This document shows, in pieces, positions 26,056 to 36,728 of a stretch of 64,000 nucleotides of DNA (the stretch's first letter is position 1; the number at the start of each line of letters is the position of its first letter). The position numbers were made by a program, and so were the translations under genes. Source of the stretch: Ruegeria sp. EL01 (GTDB lineage Bacteria; Pseudomonadota; Alphaproteobacteria; Rhodobacterales; Rhodobacteraceae); the NCBI RefSeq assembly GCF_900313035.1, contig NZ_OMPS01000003.1:23755-87754 (forward strand), given 5' to 3'. The notes under the pieces are model-generated. The model was not told the origin of the DNA, did not search any database, and saw only the letters and a program-made list of their open reading frames with translations.

Positions 26056-28212
26056 ATGGCTACAATTAACGGAACTTCCGTTGGCGATGTTATCAATGGT
26101 GGCGAAGCTGATGACACTATTCATGGGAATGGTGGTAACGACGTTATCTACGGCGATTCAGTCGATCAAAACAACTACAATCTGATAGACAATGCGAACT
26201 TCACAGCGAGCAGCTTTGGCGCGCCTTCAGCGGCGGGCTGGGTCAATTCTGGACCAGGGACTATCAATGTAGCAACCGGCCCAGGGGCGGACTACGCGTC
26301 CATTATCTCCAATGGTGGGACGACATCCCTGACGAATACTGCAGATGGTACATTCACCGGGGATATCTTTAACGCCAGCGTTGACGTGCGCTCTGCAAAT
26401 GTGCTCGGGGGAAGTGCAACAGCGCGCCTTGAGATTCTGGTGAATGGCGTCGTGGTGAGTACCGAAGAACACACATTCACAGCCTCAGGTCAAACTCAAA
26501 CACTATCGACAACCATAGATCCAGCGGCATTCCCCGCACTTGCCGGAGGGACAATAGAGTTTCGTGTGTCCACGGTGGGGAGCGACGCTGATCAACTGGT
26601 ATTTACCAGTGCCTTTTTGTCCCAAGACAATGATGTACCGTTGCAGGGTAATGACACACTGGATGGCGGCGCTGGCGATGACACGATCTACGGGGGGGGG
26701 GGGGACGATACTATTGTCGGCGGCACGGGCAATGACATAATCGACGGGGGGTCAGGCGCTGATACAATTGATGCCGGTGACGGTGATGACCTCATACGCA
26801 ATCTGGCACAAGGTCCTATTGGAACAGGCAACCTCGACAATCAAGCTGACATTATTAACGCCGGTGCAGGAAATGACACCATTGAAGCATCGTTTGGCAA
26901 CGATACAATGGATGGCGGGGCTGGCATTGATCACATTGATGCGTCGGCAATCAGTTTTCAACAAGTCGTAGATTTGGAAGCGGGTACAGGAAGCTTCACG
27001 GGAACTGCGACGACTGCACAAGTTATCCTGAATGTTGAAAACTACACAAGTGGGAACGGTGCCGACATCATTACCGGATCGTCGGCTGACAACGTCCTCA
27101 CGACGAATGGCGGACATGACACCGTTGACGGTGGTGCTGGAAATGACACTATCAATGCGGGTTCGGGCAATGACATAATCGACGGGGGGTCAGGCGCTGA
27201 TACGCTTACCGGTGGAGTGGGGAACGATACGTTCATCGTATCATCCGGTGCCGATGTCATCACCGATTTCAACTCCGGGAATACCGGTGCGATAGATGAT
27301 GGCAACCAGTCGAACAATGACTTCGTCGACCTTTCAGCCTATTACAACTCCACAACGCTTGCCGTATGGAATGCCAATAACCCTGGCAACCAATTTAGTA
27401 ATCCCCTTGGATGGCTCAGAGCCGATCTTGCCGAAGATGGCGTTCTGAACGCGGCAGAGGCAGGCTGGACCGCGGGCAATTCCCTGACCTTGCAGACTGG
27501 TGGCGCACCGGTTCCAGCAACCAGTCTGACGTTCGACAACACCAACGTCGTTTGTTTTGCGGGGGATACGGTAATTACAACGATCCAGGGTGACGTGCCT
27601 ATCAGCAGACTGAGTGTTGGCGACAATGTCCTGACGCTGGACAATGGCTACCAACCAATACGGTGGATCGGCTGCCGCACGCTTTCGATGGCGACCCTGA
27701 TCAGTCATCCCAACCTGATGCCCATCCGGATATGTGCCAATGCTTTGGGTGAAGGGTTGCCGTCAAAAGACCTGCTCGTGTCACCTCAACATCGCGTGCT
27801 GGTCAATTCAAAGATATCCAAGCGAATGTTCGGCCAATACGAAGTGCTGGTTGCTGCAAAACAGTTGCTGGAGATTGACGGGATTGATGTCGCCGAAGAC
27901 GTTACTCTGGTCGACTACTGGCATATCCTTTTCGATCAGCATGAGATCGTCTTTTCCAACGGTGCCTTGGCAGAGAGTCTTTTTACCGGCCCGGAGGCGA
28001 TCAAAAACCTGCAACCCGCAGCCCGGGACGAGATATTCGAGATATTTCCAGAACTCCGCGAAGCGACATACGAAAGCACTCCATGTCGTCAGCTCGTCTC
28101 GGGGAAGATGGGGCGAAAGCTCGCTGCGCGATGCGCGCGCAACAGCAAGTTCTTGTTTGATGGCGGGCATCAGGCGGTTGGTGCCGTTGCCGACCAGTTC
28201 ATGACACATTGA
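26056..28212 (+). CDS. RTX calcium-binding exoprotein with C-terminal Hint domain
   Basis: The 718-residue protein begins with a short RTX block (residues 10-35), then a beta-sandwich-like insert (about 40-195). Glycine-rich nonapeptides of the GGxGxDxxx type follow (about 196-240, 275-295 and 345-400), which fold as Ca2+-binding beta-rolls and accompany type I secretion. From Cys500 (VVCFAGDTVITTIQGDVPISRL) to about 680 is a Hint_2 domain with SPQHRVLV and DYWHILFDQHEIVF blocks, related to hedgehog/intein autoprocessing modules and common in Rhodobacteraceae RTX proteins. There is no Sec signal. A 13-G tract lies in the second RTX block. Confidence 0.85.
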   Translation: MATINGTSVGDVINGGEADDTIHGNGGNDVIYGDSVDQNNYNLIDNANFTASSFGAPSAAGWVNSGPGTINVATGPGADYASIISNGGTTSLTNTADGTFTGDIFNASVDVRSANVLGGSATARLEILVNGVVVSTEEHTFTASGQTQTLSTTIDPAAFPALAGGTIEFRVSTVGSDADQLVFTSAFLSQDNDVPLQGNDTLDGGAGDDTIYGGGGDDTIVGGTGNDIIDGGSGADTIDAGDGDDLIRNLAQGPIGTGNLDNQADIINAGAGNDTIEASFGNDTMDGGAGIDHIDASAISFQQVVDLEAGTGSFTGTATTAQVILNVENYTSGNGADIITGSSADNVLTTNGGHDTVDGGAGNDTINAGSGNDIIDGGSGADTLTGGVGNDTFIVSSGADVITDFNSGNTGAIDDGNQSNNDFVDLSAYYNSTTLAVWNANNPGNQFSNPLGWLRADLAEDGVLNAAEAGWTAGNSLTLQTGGAPVPATSLTFDNTNVVCFAGDTVITTIQGDVPISRLSVGDNVLTLDNGYQPIRWIGCRTLSMATLISHPNLMPIRICANALGEGLPSKDLLVSPQHRVLVNSKISKRMFGQYEVLVAAKQLLEIDGIDVAEDVTLVDYWHILFDQHEIVFSNGALAESLFTGPEAIKNLQPAARDEIFEIFPELREATYESTPCRQLVSGKMGRKLAARCARNSKFLFDGGHQAVGAVADQFMTH
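26692..26704 (+). repeat. Homopolymeric G13 tract inside the RTX coding sequence
   Basis: Thirteen consecutive G residues encode Gly-Gly-Gly-Gly and the first base of Asp in the YGGGGDDTI repeat. Tracts of this length slip readily during replication. Loss or gain of one G would shift the frame and remove all downstream RTX repeats and the Hint domain. Confidence 0.9.
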
Positions 28213-28307
28213 GGATGTGCCGTGCCCTACAAAAGCTACATACACCTGTTTTATTTGATTGGGGATACATGCCCCGGTGACCAGTGCTAACAATGCGGGG
28301 TATTCCC

Positions 28308-28661
28308 ATGACCATAGAAACTACCGACGGTCGCGGTTCGAAATTCATTTCCTTTGCGGACGTCAGATCAGACGTGCTTACTGGGTCATCTTCCATCAAG
28401 CTGGCAGCCGTCCTGTGTTCAGACGCAAAGATGACGCGACCGAATTGGTTCTTTGAGTACCATGACAGCTTGAACAACGTTTTTGTTCTTGGGAGCAGAT
28501 CAAATACGCGCCGCCCTTTCGTGGCAAGCAAGCCAAGTGGCGTTTATGGCGTGGCGGCCGAACTGGGTGTGTTACGTGTCGATTTGGAGATTCCGGCTGT
28601 TGACGATCACTGTCAGCCCCAAAAGAGCTGCGACGTCCCGCAAGCAAGAAGAGTATCATGA
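28308..28661 (+). CDS. Hypothetical protein downstream of RTX-Hint
   Basis: A 117-residue protein from ATG 28308 (GGGG eight bases upstream); an in-frame start at 28284 is less likely. The N-terminal half has beta-like segments (KFISFADVRSDVLTGSSSIKLAAVLCSDA) and a WFFEYHDSLNNVFVLGSRSN stretch. The last 15 residues are low in structure and rich in Cys and basic residues. No family was recognised. It sits 95 bp after the RTX-Hint gene in the same direction. Confidence 0.5.
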   Translation: MTIETTDGRGSKFISFADVRSDVLTGSSSIKLAAVLCSDAKMTRPNWFFEYHDSLNNVFVLGSRSNTRRPFVASKPSGVYGVAAELGVLRVDLEIPAVDDHCQPQKSCDVPQARRVS

Positions 28662-29032
28662 ACACAAAAGCCTTCGCCGGCTTAAATGGCGACCATCGGG
28701 CAGGGGTATCTGAAATGGATAACCCGACCGATATCTCACCGCACACCACTCACGCACCAAACACCTCAACAAAGGGAGGATCAGCCATCCGAACTATCAG
28801 TCCAGTCGTTGCACTTCTATGCGCACTCGCCTTTTCCGGCTGCAACAATCCAACTTATTACGAAACTGCTCCGGTTGACATCGAGACATCTAAAGGAGTT
28901 GTGACCTGTCAGCTATACACGCCTAGCGTCGTCGTTTGGGATCAGGCGGTTCTCGCCCCCGAGAGCATGTCAATTCCTGAAGCGGACAGCATCTGTAAGA
29001 ACGAAGGACTCCGCCGCAAAGAAGCGAGTTAA
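28658..29032 (+). CDS. Small lipoprotein with uncertain start
   Basis: The C-terminal 82 residues form a clear lipoprotein: IRTISPVVALLCALAFSGC with lipobox L-A-F-S-G-C, then NNPTYYETAPVDIETSKGVV, a small outer-membrane lipoprotein pattern I associate with Roseobacters. The only in-frame ATG codons (28658, 28715) place 24-43 hydrophilic residues before the signal peptide, which is abnormal. A strong GGGAGG lies seven bases before an ATC codon at 28787, exactly where a Met would be expected. Either ATC is used as a rare start or a start codon was mutated. It overlaps the upstream gene by 4 bp if the ATG at 28658 is used. Confidence 0.6.
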   Translation: MNTKAFAGLNGDHRAGVSEMDNPTDISPHTTHAPNTSTKGGSAIRTISPVVALLCALAFSGCNNPTYYETAPVDIETSKGVVTCQLYTPSVVVWDQAVLAPESMSIPEADSICKNEGLRRKEAS

Positions 29033-29054
29033 CGTGACCTCCAGTTTGCGGCTG

Positions 29055-29094
29055 CCCGGCCCTGCTCCCCCTCCGCCGAAACGGCAGGGTCGGG
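29055..29094 (+). terminator. Hairpin, possible transcription terminator
   Basis: CCCGGCCCTGC (29055-29065) pairs with GCAGGGTCGGG (29084-29094) with one mismatch, leaving an 18-base loop. It follows the lipoprotein stop by 22 bp. There is no strong T-run afterwards, so termination efficiency is uncertain. Confidence 0.45.
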
Positions 29095-29161
29095 TTCAAT
29101 CGGTTCTGAAGGTGAAGATGTAATGGATTTGCGTTGTTGCACGGATGGCCTGATAGGAAAG

Positions 29162-29531
29162 GGCTCTGTCGCAAATTCTTTCATGGATCAGAGCGAGTGA
29201 TCTGTCTAGACGGAGTTATCCCGCGAGCGCCGCAAACTGACGAAAGCCACATTCCAGCTGGCCGAGCTGCCCCCTGCGGATCATGTGAGCCACTTCGATC
29301 CCCGCAAGCGTCGCTGCAGCTGTGGCAAAGCTTTTGAACCCCAACATCGGTCGCGTGAGCCTTTTGATGAAACGGTGATCCTGTTCAATCATGTTGTTGA
29401 GATACTTTGATCTGACGGTGTCGATCTTCACAGGTATCCGCAGCCGCTTGAAGATCTTGTTGACCTCTTTGATACCGGCCGCGTTGCTTCTGCTTTTATC
29501 AATGGTGATCCGCTTCGGGATGCCATTGTTG
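29162..29531 (-). pseudogene. IS6-family transposase, C-terminal half, cut by IS5
   Basis: The minus-strand frame reads GIPKRITIDKSRSNAAGIKE (second Asp), NMIEQDHRFIKR (Glu) and ends CGFRQFAALAG at 29216. The N-terminal half is missing because an IS5-type element begins at 29532. A possible terminal repeat begins near 29162 (GGCTCTGTCGCAAA). Confidence 0.8.
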
Positions 29532-30582
29532 GGCTTTGTTGCACAAATCGGTTGTAGGGATTCATGTCGTGAATCCAGCATGATAGCTAGTAGGTATGAG
29601 CAGCTGGACCCCAACAAAGTACAAGACCACAAACTGGTCTTCTTACAATGCTAGTCTGAAGCAGCGTGGATCGCTGTCGATCTGGTTTGATCCTGAAATG
29701 GTCTGGGTGCCACCGCCGAGTGGCAAGCGCGGTCGGCAACATAGCTTCAGTGACGCTGCGATCCAAGCTTGCCTGACCTTGAAGGTTCTGTTCGGACTGC
29801 CATTACGGCAGACCACTGGTTTTGTACAAAGCCTGCTAAAGTTGGTCGGACTGGACTGGGCCGCACCTGATTTCAGCACTCTTTGCCGTCGTCAGAAGAC
29901 GCTGAACGTGAGCCTGCCGTATCGCGGCGGTACTGGCCCGTTGAATCTTCTTATCGATAGCACTGGCATCAAGTCGGAAGGTGAAGGCGAATGGAATGCC
30001 CGCAAGCACGGCGGGTCCAAACGGCGCACCTGGCGTAAGATACACATTGGAATTGACGAAGAAACACTGGAAGTGCGGGCTGTCGAGGTCACCAGCAGCA
30101 ACATCGGGGATGCTCCCGTGTTGCCGGAACTTCTGGACCAAATCCCTCCTGATCAGGTCATCGGCAGTGTCACAGCAGACGGGGCGTATGACACGCGCAA
30201 ATGTCACGAGGCGATAGCCGCCCGAAATGCCCACGCGGTAATCCCACCTCGCAAGAACGCCAAACCATGGAAGCCCACGAGCGCCGGTGCCACGGCACGC
30301 AACGAAGCGGTCAATGCTCAGCGATACCTAGGCCGCGCCCTGTGGCGACGATGGAGCGGATACCATCGCCGCAGCCGTGTCGAGACAAAGATGCATTGCG
30401 TGAAGCTGCTGGGGCAAAGCCTCATGGCTCGGGACTTTGACAGGCAGGTCGCGGAAATCCAAATTCGCGTTGCCGTGCTAAACCGCTACACAGCTATTGG
30501 CATACCCATCACCGAGGCCGTAGGATAAGTCCGCCCGGGGAAAGGGGAACTCCGACCTGCACCCGATTTGTACAACAGAGCC
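29532..30582 (+). mobile_element. IS5-family insertion sequence (apparently intact)
   Basis: The ends GGCTTTGTTGCACAAATCGG (29532-29551) and CCGATTTGTACAACAGAGCC (30563-30582) are inverted repeats with two mismatches, enclosing one transposase. A related but clearly distinct copy lies at 44013-45062. It separates an IS6 remnant on the left from a truncated toxin gene on the right. Confidence 0.85.
29596..30528 (+). CDS. IS5-family transposase
   Basis: The 310-residue DDE enzyme has Asp in LNLLIDSTGIKSEGEGEW, Asp in SVTADGAYDTRKCHE and Glu in YHRRSRVETKMHCVKLLG, closing with LNRYTAIGIPITEAVG. The frame is uninterrupted. It resembles the transposase at 44076 throughout but with many substitutions, so the two are sister subtypes rather than a recent duplication. 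Confidence 0.9.
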   Translation: MSSWTPTKYKTTNWSSYNASLKQRGSLSIWFDPEMVWVPPPSGKRGRQHSFSDAAIQACLTLKVLFGLPLRQTTGFVQSLLKLVGLDWAAPDFSTLCRRQKTLNVSLPYRGGTGPLNLLIDSTGIKSEGEGEWNARKHGGSKRRTWRKIHIGIDEETLEVRAVEVTSSNIGDAPVLPELLDQIPPDQVIGSVTADGAYDTRKCHEAIAARNAHAVIPPRKNAKPWKPTSAGATARNEAVNAQRYLGRALWRRWSGYHRRSRVETKMHCVKLLGQSLMARDFDRQVAEIQIRVAVLNRYTAIGIPITEAVG

Positions 30583-30699
30583 GTTTTTCGGAAAAATGTC
30601 TCGGAGTGCAGCGGCCTCATGATTATCGACTTTGATCAGTTCATGAAGAGACCGAGCAATGCAAGGTGGCATGTTATGGTCAAAAAATACCTTAACCAT
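30583..30699 (-). pseudogene. PIN-like (DUF5615-type) toxin, N-terminal stump
   Basis: The minus-strand frame from ATG 30699 reads MVKVFFDHNMPPCIARSLHE, then LIKVDNHEAAALRDIFP, and then enters IS5 sequence. The FFDHNMPP start, with an early Asp, is the typical first strand of DUF5615/VapC45-like PIN nucleases. About 39 codons remain of roughly 110-150, so the nuclease is inactive. It overlaps the upstream antitoxin gene by 8 bp, as in a toxin-antitoxin operon. Confidence 0.7.
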
Positions 30700-31369
30700 G
30701 TGCCTCGTCTAAGCTGCGCTCAAACCTAACGCATTTGCGAATGAGTTTTTCGGGAACTTCATAAATTTTTGAGAGGTAGTTTGTGTCGTTGAACTCAGCA
30801 AACTCTTTGTAGATCGTGCCGGTAGAGATTCCGAATTCGTCTAGAATTGGGTCACCAAAATGGCGAGTTGGGTCTAAGACCACATCTGCATGGTTCCGTG
30901 GTCTCCATCTGGCCACAACTTCCCCTTCGTACTCGAGATCGTTCAGAGATTGTGACACGATGTCCTTGAAGACTTTTTGATCGGGCCTTTTCTTAGAAAG
31001 ACTCACGTAGTCACCGTCGTTCTCGATAGCTTCCATCAGTATTTCTGAACCGTCAGTTTTGAACGACTGAGACGCCAACGGCCTCTCAATACTGAACTTG
31101 TCTTGGGCAAACGAAATTGCAAATCTGATAGATTGTAGCGAGACGTTTGCGTTGCGCATTGCGGCAACGACGCGAACTTCAATCAAGTCTAGAAAACTAA
31201 TCTCGGTAATTTCATCATCCAAGAATTGATAGTGCGCATTCCAAAGCGGAAGGTGCGGTCCGCTGCCGCGAGTCCAACGCAGGACTTGCTGCACATTGGT
31301 TCCAACCAAACGTGCCGCCTCCCGAGGCGTATAAACACCTTTTCCTAAAATGGCGTCGTCAAGCGGCAT
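30692..31369 (-). CDS. DUF433-type antitoxin with MerR-like N-terminal HTH
   Basis: The 225-residue protein starts with a MerR-like helix-turn-helix (GKGVYTPREAARLVGTNVQQVLRWTRG). A middle region follows (DEITEISFLDLIEVRVVAAMRNANVSLQSIRFAI), and the C-terminal DUF433 winged-helix segment (DPILDEFGISTGTIYKEF) completes it. This is the architecture of antitoxins paired with PIN-like DUF5615 toxins. The toxin gene directly downstream is cut by IS5. Since the antitoxin is intact it may still repress related promoters or protect against the same toxin in trans. It lies 56 bp downstream of uvrB on the same strand. Confidence 0.75.
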   Translation of the reverse strand: MPLDDAILGKGVYTPREAARLVGTNVQQVLRWTRGSGPHLPLWNAHYQFLDDEITEISFLDLIEVRVVAAMRNANVSLQSIRFAISFAQDKFSIERPLASQSFKTDGSEILMEAIENDGDYVSLSKKRPDQKVFKDIVSQSLNDLEYEGEVVARWRPRNHADVVLDPTRHFGDPILDEFGISTGTIYKEFAEFNDTNYLSKIYEVPEKLIRKCVRFERSLDEAHG

Positions 31370-31425
31370 CAGTGCCCTCCTGTAGTCTGTCTATCGTGGA
31401 ATGCGCTACAGGGGAATCCGCTAAA

Positions 31426-33612
<2,187 letters not shown>

Positions 33613-33626
33613 AGGCAGGCTCCGGG

Positions 33627-33923
33627 TCAGACCTGAAGGTTTTTTCTCAGTTTGTTCGTTTGCAAGATCTGATGCGACAGCTTTCGTACTGTCACGTCGA
33701 TCATCAAGAGGTTCGAATCCAGCCACCAAGCTATTACACGGTCGATGCCGCCGCAATCTGGTTCGCCCCGATGCCGGGTCAGCGCCGCCACAGATGTCAT
33801 GAGCCAGGCAACCTCGTCGATTTGCTGGAACTGTTCGAGCACGGCCCGTGCGGCCTCGGTCTCAAGGCTGCGTCTGTGGTGAATCATGTTGTCTGTCCCG
33901 CACTTTGGTCGCAGCACATTCAC
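33627..33923 (-). CDS. Hypothetical protein upstream of uvrB
   Basis: A 98-residue frame ending 14 bp before the uvrB start, on the same strand. It has a helical middle ([28 protein letters not shown]) and a [21 protein letters not shown] segment. No family was recognised and an antisense frame of similar length exists, so it may be non-coding upstream sequence. Confidence 0.35.
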   Translation of the reverse strand: MNVLRPKCGTDNMIHHRRSLETEAARAVLEQFQQIDEVAWLMTSVAALTRHRGEPDCGGIDRVIAWWLDSNLLMIDVTVRKLSHQILQTNKLRKNLQV

Positions 33924-34038
33924 ATGCGCTCATGACAGAAGTTGGCATTAGAGCGTGCTATATTTCGCCTGATTTCCCGCATTGTCACTATACAGAGTGC
34001 GGGCCAGTGGCAGCCCAGATCCGGCATGCTTGGGCAGA

Positions 34039-34995
34039 TCAAGTTGTAAATCCGACTCGCTCTAGCGCGACGTCTGGCCAGTCTGTGATCTGGGCCGGGT
34101 CAGTCACAATAATCTCGGGCCGCCCTGTTTCGGTATCGGGAAACATTTTTGTCGGGCCGGTGACATAAGCGTATGACCGACGTGGTTGATCTTCGCCATC
34201 GGCGCGATAGCGGGTGAGGATCAGGTTCATGATATCCTCACCGCCACCCATATTCCCGTTCGGGATGAACAGTTGATAGGGCTGGGTTAGGCTGCCGGTA
34301 TTGAACAGAATATGATCGCCCGAGGTTGGCGTGAAGTCGCGCAGCTCAATGAACACGGTGGTTTCCTGCCCGGCCTTGGCGATTTCGACCAGCCGGTCAT
34401 AGTCCAGCCGGGTGTTGAACATGTTGATCTGTGGATTGCGACGCTTGATATCGCGATAGCCTTCGATGATCCGGGCGCGCAGGTCCCACCATGTGGTCAG
34501 AGGAGCATAGTTTCGCATAACCGAGCCGTTATTGGCGATCTGGTCCCAGATCCCGAGTTTGTCAGTCTGTGCCCGACGTTCGGCGTCACGGTAGCGATCG
34601 TGCAAATGCGCGAATTCGGCATATCCATATTTCTGAAAATAGGGCGACAAGCCTTCCTGAATCATCACCTGTTGAAAGTCGGTGCCGTCCTCCAGTTCCA
34701 GATAGCACAGCACACGGCCGAAATTTCCACGGTATTTCTGCAAGGCCTCTTCGCGCGGTTCGGTTCCGGGCAGGATCAGCTTAATGGTGTCGCCCGGGGT
34801 GATCAGTTTCTTGGCGCGGTCAGATGCGGCCTGGCCCATTGGGGTGACGGGCTTGCTGCCGGCAAACACCTCTTCAGTGTCCAAAGCCAGAACGCGCAGG
34901 CTTTCGCTATTGTCGTTGCCTTCATCCAGAAAGACGCGAACGGTGTCGCCGTCGACCACACGGTCCACTTTGGCTGTAAATGATGTGCCGGACAT
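34039..34995 (-). CDS. Thermonuclease (SNase-like) family protein
   Basis: The 318-residue protein has an N-terminal staphylococcal-nuclease-like OB fold: FTAKVDRVVDGDTVRVFLDEG (metal-binding Asp region), LRVLALDTEEV with the first catalytic Arg position, NFGRVLCYLELEDGTDFQQVMIQEGLSPYF with the later Arg, and YRDAERRAQTDKLGIWDQ. The second half (about 165-318) is an unassigned domain with the FIELRDFTPTSGDHILF segment. No signal peptide is visible, so it may act inside the cell, unlike secreted nucleases. It is divergent from the NDUFS4-like gene. Confidence 0.8.
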   Translation of the reverse strand: MSGTSFTAKVDRVVDGDTVRVFLDEGNDNSESLRVLALDTEEVFAGSKPVTPMGQAASDRAKKLITPGDTIKLILPGTEPREEALQKYRGNFGRVLCYLELEDGTDFQQVMIQEGLSPYFQKYGYAEFAHLHDRYRDAERRAQTDKLGIWDQIANNGSVMRNYAPLTTWWDLRARIIEGYRDIKRRNPQINMFNTRLDYDRLVEIAKAGQETTVFIELRDFTPTSGDHILFNTGSLTQPYQLFIPNGNMGGGEDIMNLILTRYRADGEDQPRRSYAYVTGPTKMFPDTETGRPEIIVTDPAQITDWPDVALERVGFTT

Positions 34996-35138
34996 GGGAT
35001 TCCTCCAAATGGTTTAAATGAACACGGCCATTCTACCATGCCGGGACGACAGTTTGTTAACTGTGACAATTGCAATCTTGTCCCGGCGTGCACTCTGACG
35101 CATAAACAGGCTCAGCCAAGTGAGTACGGAGAGGCGAC

Positions 35139-35450
35139 ATGCGCGCACGGATCTACCAGCCTGCCAGGAATGCGATGACCTCGGGTATGGCCAAGACCCG
35201 AAAGTGGGTCCTGGAATATGCCCCGTCTTCTTCGCGCGAGGTTGATCCGCTGATGGGGTGGACTTCGTCCAACGATACCCAAACCCAGGTGCGTTTGAAG
35301 TTCGACACCAAGGAAGAGGCGTTGGATTACGCCAAAGACAACGGGATCGACGTTCAGGTCAGCGAACCCCATAAGCGCAAGCCGAACTTGCGGACACGCG
35401 GCTATGGTGAAAATTTCGCGACCGACCGACGTGGTCCCTGGACACACTGA
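35139..35450 (+). CDS. NADH-ubiquinone oxidoreductase NDUFS4-type accessory subunit
   Basis: The 103-residue protein [20 protein letters not shown] is followed by [29 protein letters not shown] and [13 protein letters not shown]. This is the ETC complex I subunit conserved region shared with mitochondrial NDUFS4. Alphaproteobacterial complex I carries this peripheral subunit on the NADH-binding arm, where it stabilises assembly. AAGTGAGTACGGAGAGG lies before the ATG. The next gene starts immediately after its TGA. Confidence 0.9.
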   Translation: MRARIYQPARNAMTSGMAKTRKWVLEYAPSSSREVDPLMGWTSSNDTQTQVRLKFDTKEEALDYAKDNGIDVQVSEPHKRKPNLRTRGYGENFATDRRGPWTH

Positions 35451-35927
35451 ATGATCGACATCCGCGAGGCTGATCCGGGCGCAAACGATTTGCGACCTAT
35501 CATTCAGGCGCATCTTGCCCATAGCTGGGACGCGACACCACAAACATCGAATCACACTATGGACGTCGATGCTCTGCGAGAGCCGGGTATTCGATTTTGG
35601 GCACTTTACGACGCGGGACAGCCCTTGGGGTGTGGTGCGCTCAAGGCATTGCCGGATGGCACTGCCGAAGTGAAATCGGTTCATGTTCTTGCAGCCGCGC
35701 GCGGTCGTGGTTTGGCGCGCGTGATGATGACCCACTTGACCGACACGGCCCGGGCCGAGGGCGTTTCAGCCCTAGTTCTCGAAACTGGCGCCGCGCATCT
35801 GACGGAATATGACGCAGCGCGCAAACTCTACGAGACTCTGGGCTATTCCTATTGCGGGCCGATCTATGGATACGACCATGATCCGAACAGCGCCTTCATG
35901 CGCTTGGCTCTTGAACCCCGGTCGTAA
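35451..35927 (+). CDS. GNAT family N-acetyltransferase
   Basis: The 158-residue protein has the GNAT core: VKSVHVLAAARGRGLARVMMTHLTDTARAEG (motif A, acetyl-CoA pyrophosphate loop R/Q-x-x-G-x-G/A as RGRGLA) and VLETGAAHLTEYDAARKLYETLGY (motif B). The substrate is unknown. It starts at the base after the stop codon of the complex I subunit gene and is probably co-transcribed. It is the last gene before the island insertion point. Confidence 0.85.
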   Translation: MIDIREADPGANDLRPIIQAHLAHSWDATPQTSNHTMDVDALREPGIRFWALYDAGQPLGCGALKALPDGTAEVKSVHVLAAARGRGLARVMMTHLTDTARAEGVSALVLETGAAHLTEYDAARKLYETLGYSYCGPIYGYDHDPNSAFMRLALEPRS

Positions 35928-35948
35928 AAGCAGCAAGAAGGGCCCAGC

Positions 35949-35977
35949 GGTCCCTTAGCTCAACTGGATAGAGCAGC
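35949..35977 (+). pseudogene. 5' half of a split tRNA-Arg(UCU) gene (attL side)
   Basis: GGTCCCT (acceptor), TA, GCTC-AACTGGATA-GAGC (D arm), A, GC: a normal tRNA up to the second base of the anticodon stem, then unrelated sequence (AATAACCACC). Its missing 3' part is found intact 23.5 kb away at 59480-59527. The last seven bases, GAGCAGC, are repeated at 59473-59479 and mark the crossover. Confidence 0.85.
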
Positions 35978-36103
35978 AATAACCACCTAAATTTCACCAA
36001 TTCGTGCAATCCGTTGATTAAAAAAGATAAGTTTTTGGTGTGCTCACCAAGAGAATACCAAGTTGACTTATCTGATGGCATTGTCCAATAACAGTTAAAC
36101 TGC

Positions 36104-36180
36104 GCCCACGTAATTCAACTGGATAGAATATCCGACTTCTAATCGGGCTGTTGGGGGTTCGAGTCCTCCCGTGGGCGCCA
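36104..36180 (+). tRNA. tRNA-Arg (anticodon UCU), island-borne
   Basis: All parts pair: acceptor GCCCACG/CGTGGGC, D stem ATTC/GAAT, anticodon stem TCCGA/TCGGG around loop CTTCTAA (anticodon TCT), variable loop CTGTT, T arm GGGGG-TTCGAGT-CCTCC, discriminator G and encoded CCA. The D stem is unusually AT-rich. Sequence outside the loops differs widely from the host tRNA split by the island, so it is not a duplicate of it but an independent tRNA with the same specificity. Confidence 0.9.
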
Positions 36181-36309
36181 CTTAACTGATTCTCCGTTTT
36201 AACGGTTGTGTGTGGACGCAGTTTCGTTAGTGGGTAAAAAACTGGAGGGCGCACGCCAATCTACTTGCTGTCGTGTTCCGGACTGCATTTTGAACACTGA
36301 GCCGATTTT

Positions 36310-36609
36310 TCAACGGTATGTTTCAAACAGCTTGCGCAAATGACTAAAGAACTGACCTTGCTGAACTCGGCAAGAACGCGCAGTTTGTTGAAACCAAATT
36401 TGGTCTTCTTCTAACACCTTAAAGTGCAATTGACCGGTATATGGTGACCGTTGCCGCCCATTGTTAGCCTTAGGTCTTAGCGGATCAAAAAACACTTGCG
36501 GCGATGGTGCTGACTGGTCCCGTTTATCCTGTCGGTCTTTAAATCGGGCTTCTAGAGCGTCAAGTATTTGATCTAGCTGTTCTTTTGAAAATTGCTCGCC
36601 ACCCGCCAT
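36310..36609 (-). CDS. Hypothetical small protein (island)
   Basis: The 99-residue product MAGGEQFSKEQLDQILDALE continues charged and helical, then basic (KANNGRQRSPYTGQLHF), ending in QTARSCRVQQGQFFSHLRKLFETYR, which could be a short DNA-binding helix pair. A purine tract (GAGGTGAG) precedes the ATG. No known family. It is divergent from the XRE regulator at 36729. Confidence 0.55.
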   Translation of the reverse strand: MAGGEQFSKEQLDQILDALEARFKDRQDKRDQSAPSPQVFFDPLRPKANNGRQRSPYTGQLHFKVLEEDQIWFQQTARSCRVQQGQFFSHLRKLFETYR

Positions 36610-36728
36610 TGTTTGACCTCACCTTTCCTCTACCGTTTCGCCAACATTGGGTCTTGTATGGTAAAAAGTAGAAAATTCATAGTATACTTCGTGGACGAAA
36701 CGCACATCTTGCGCGATTTCTCGCTACT

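Noticed and set aside
33613..33756. N-terminal extension of UvrB to 776 residues
   Set aside because: The added residues are not conserved in UvrB; ATG 33612 gives the normal length.
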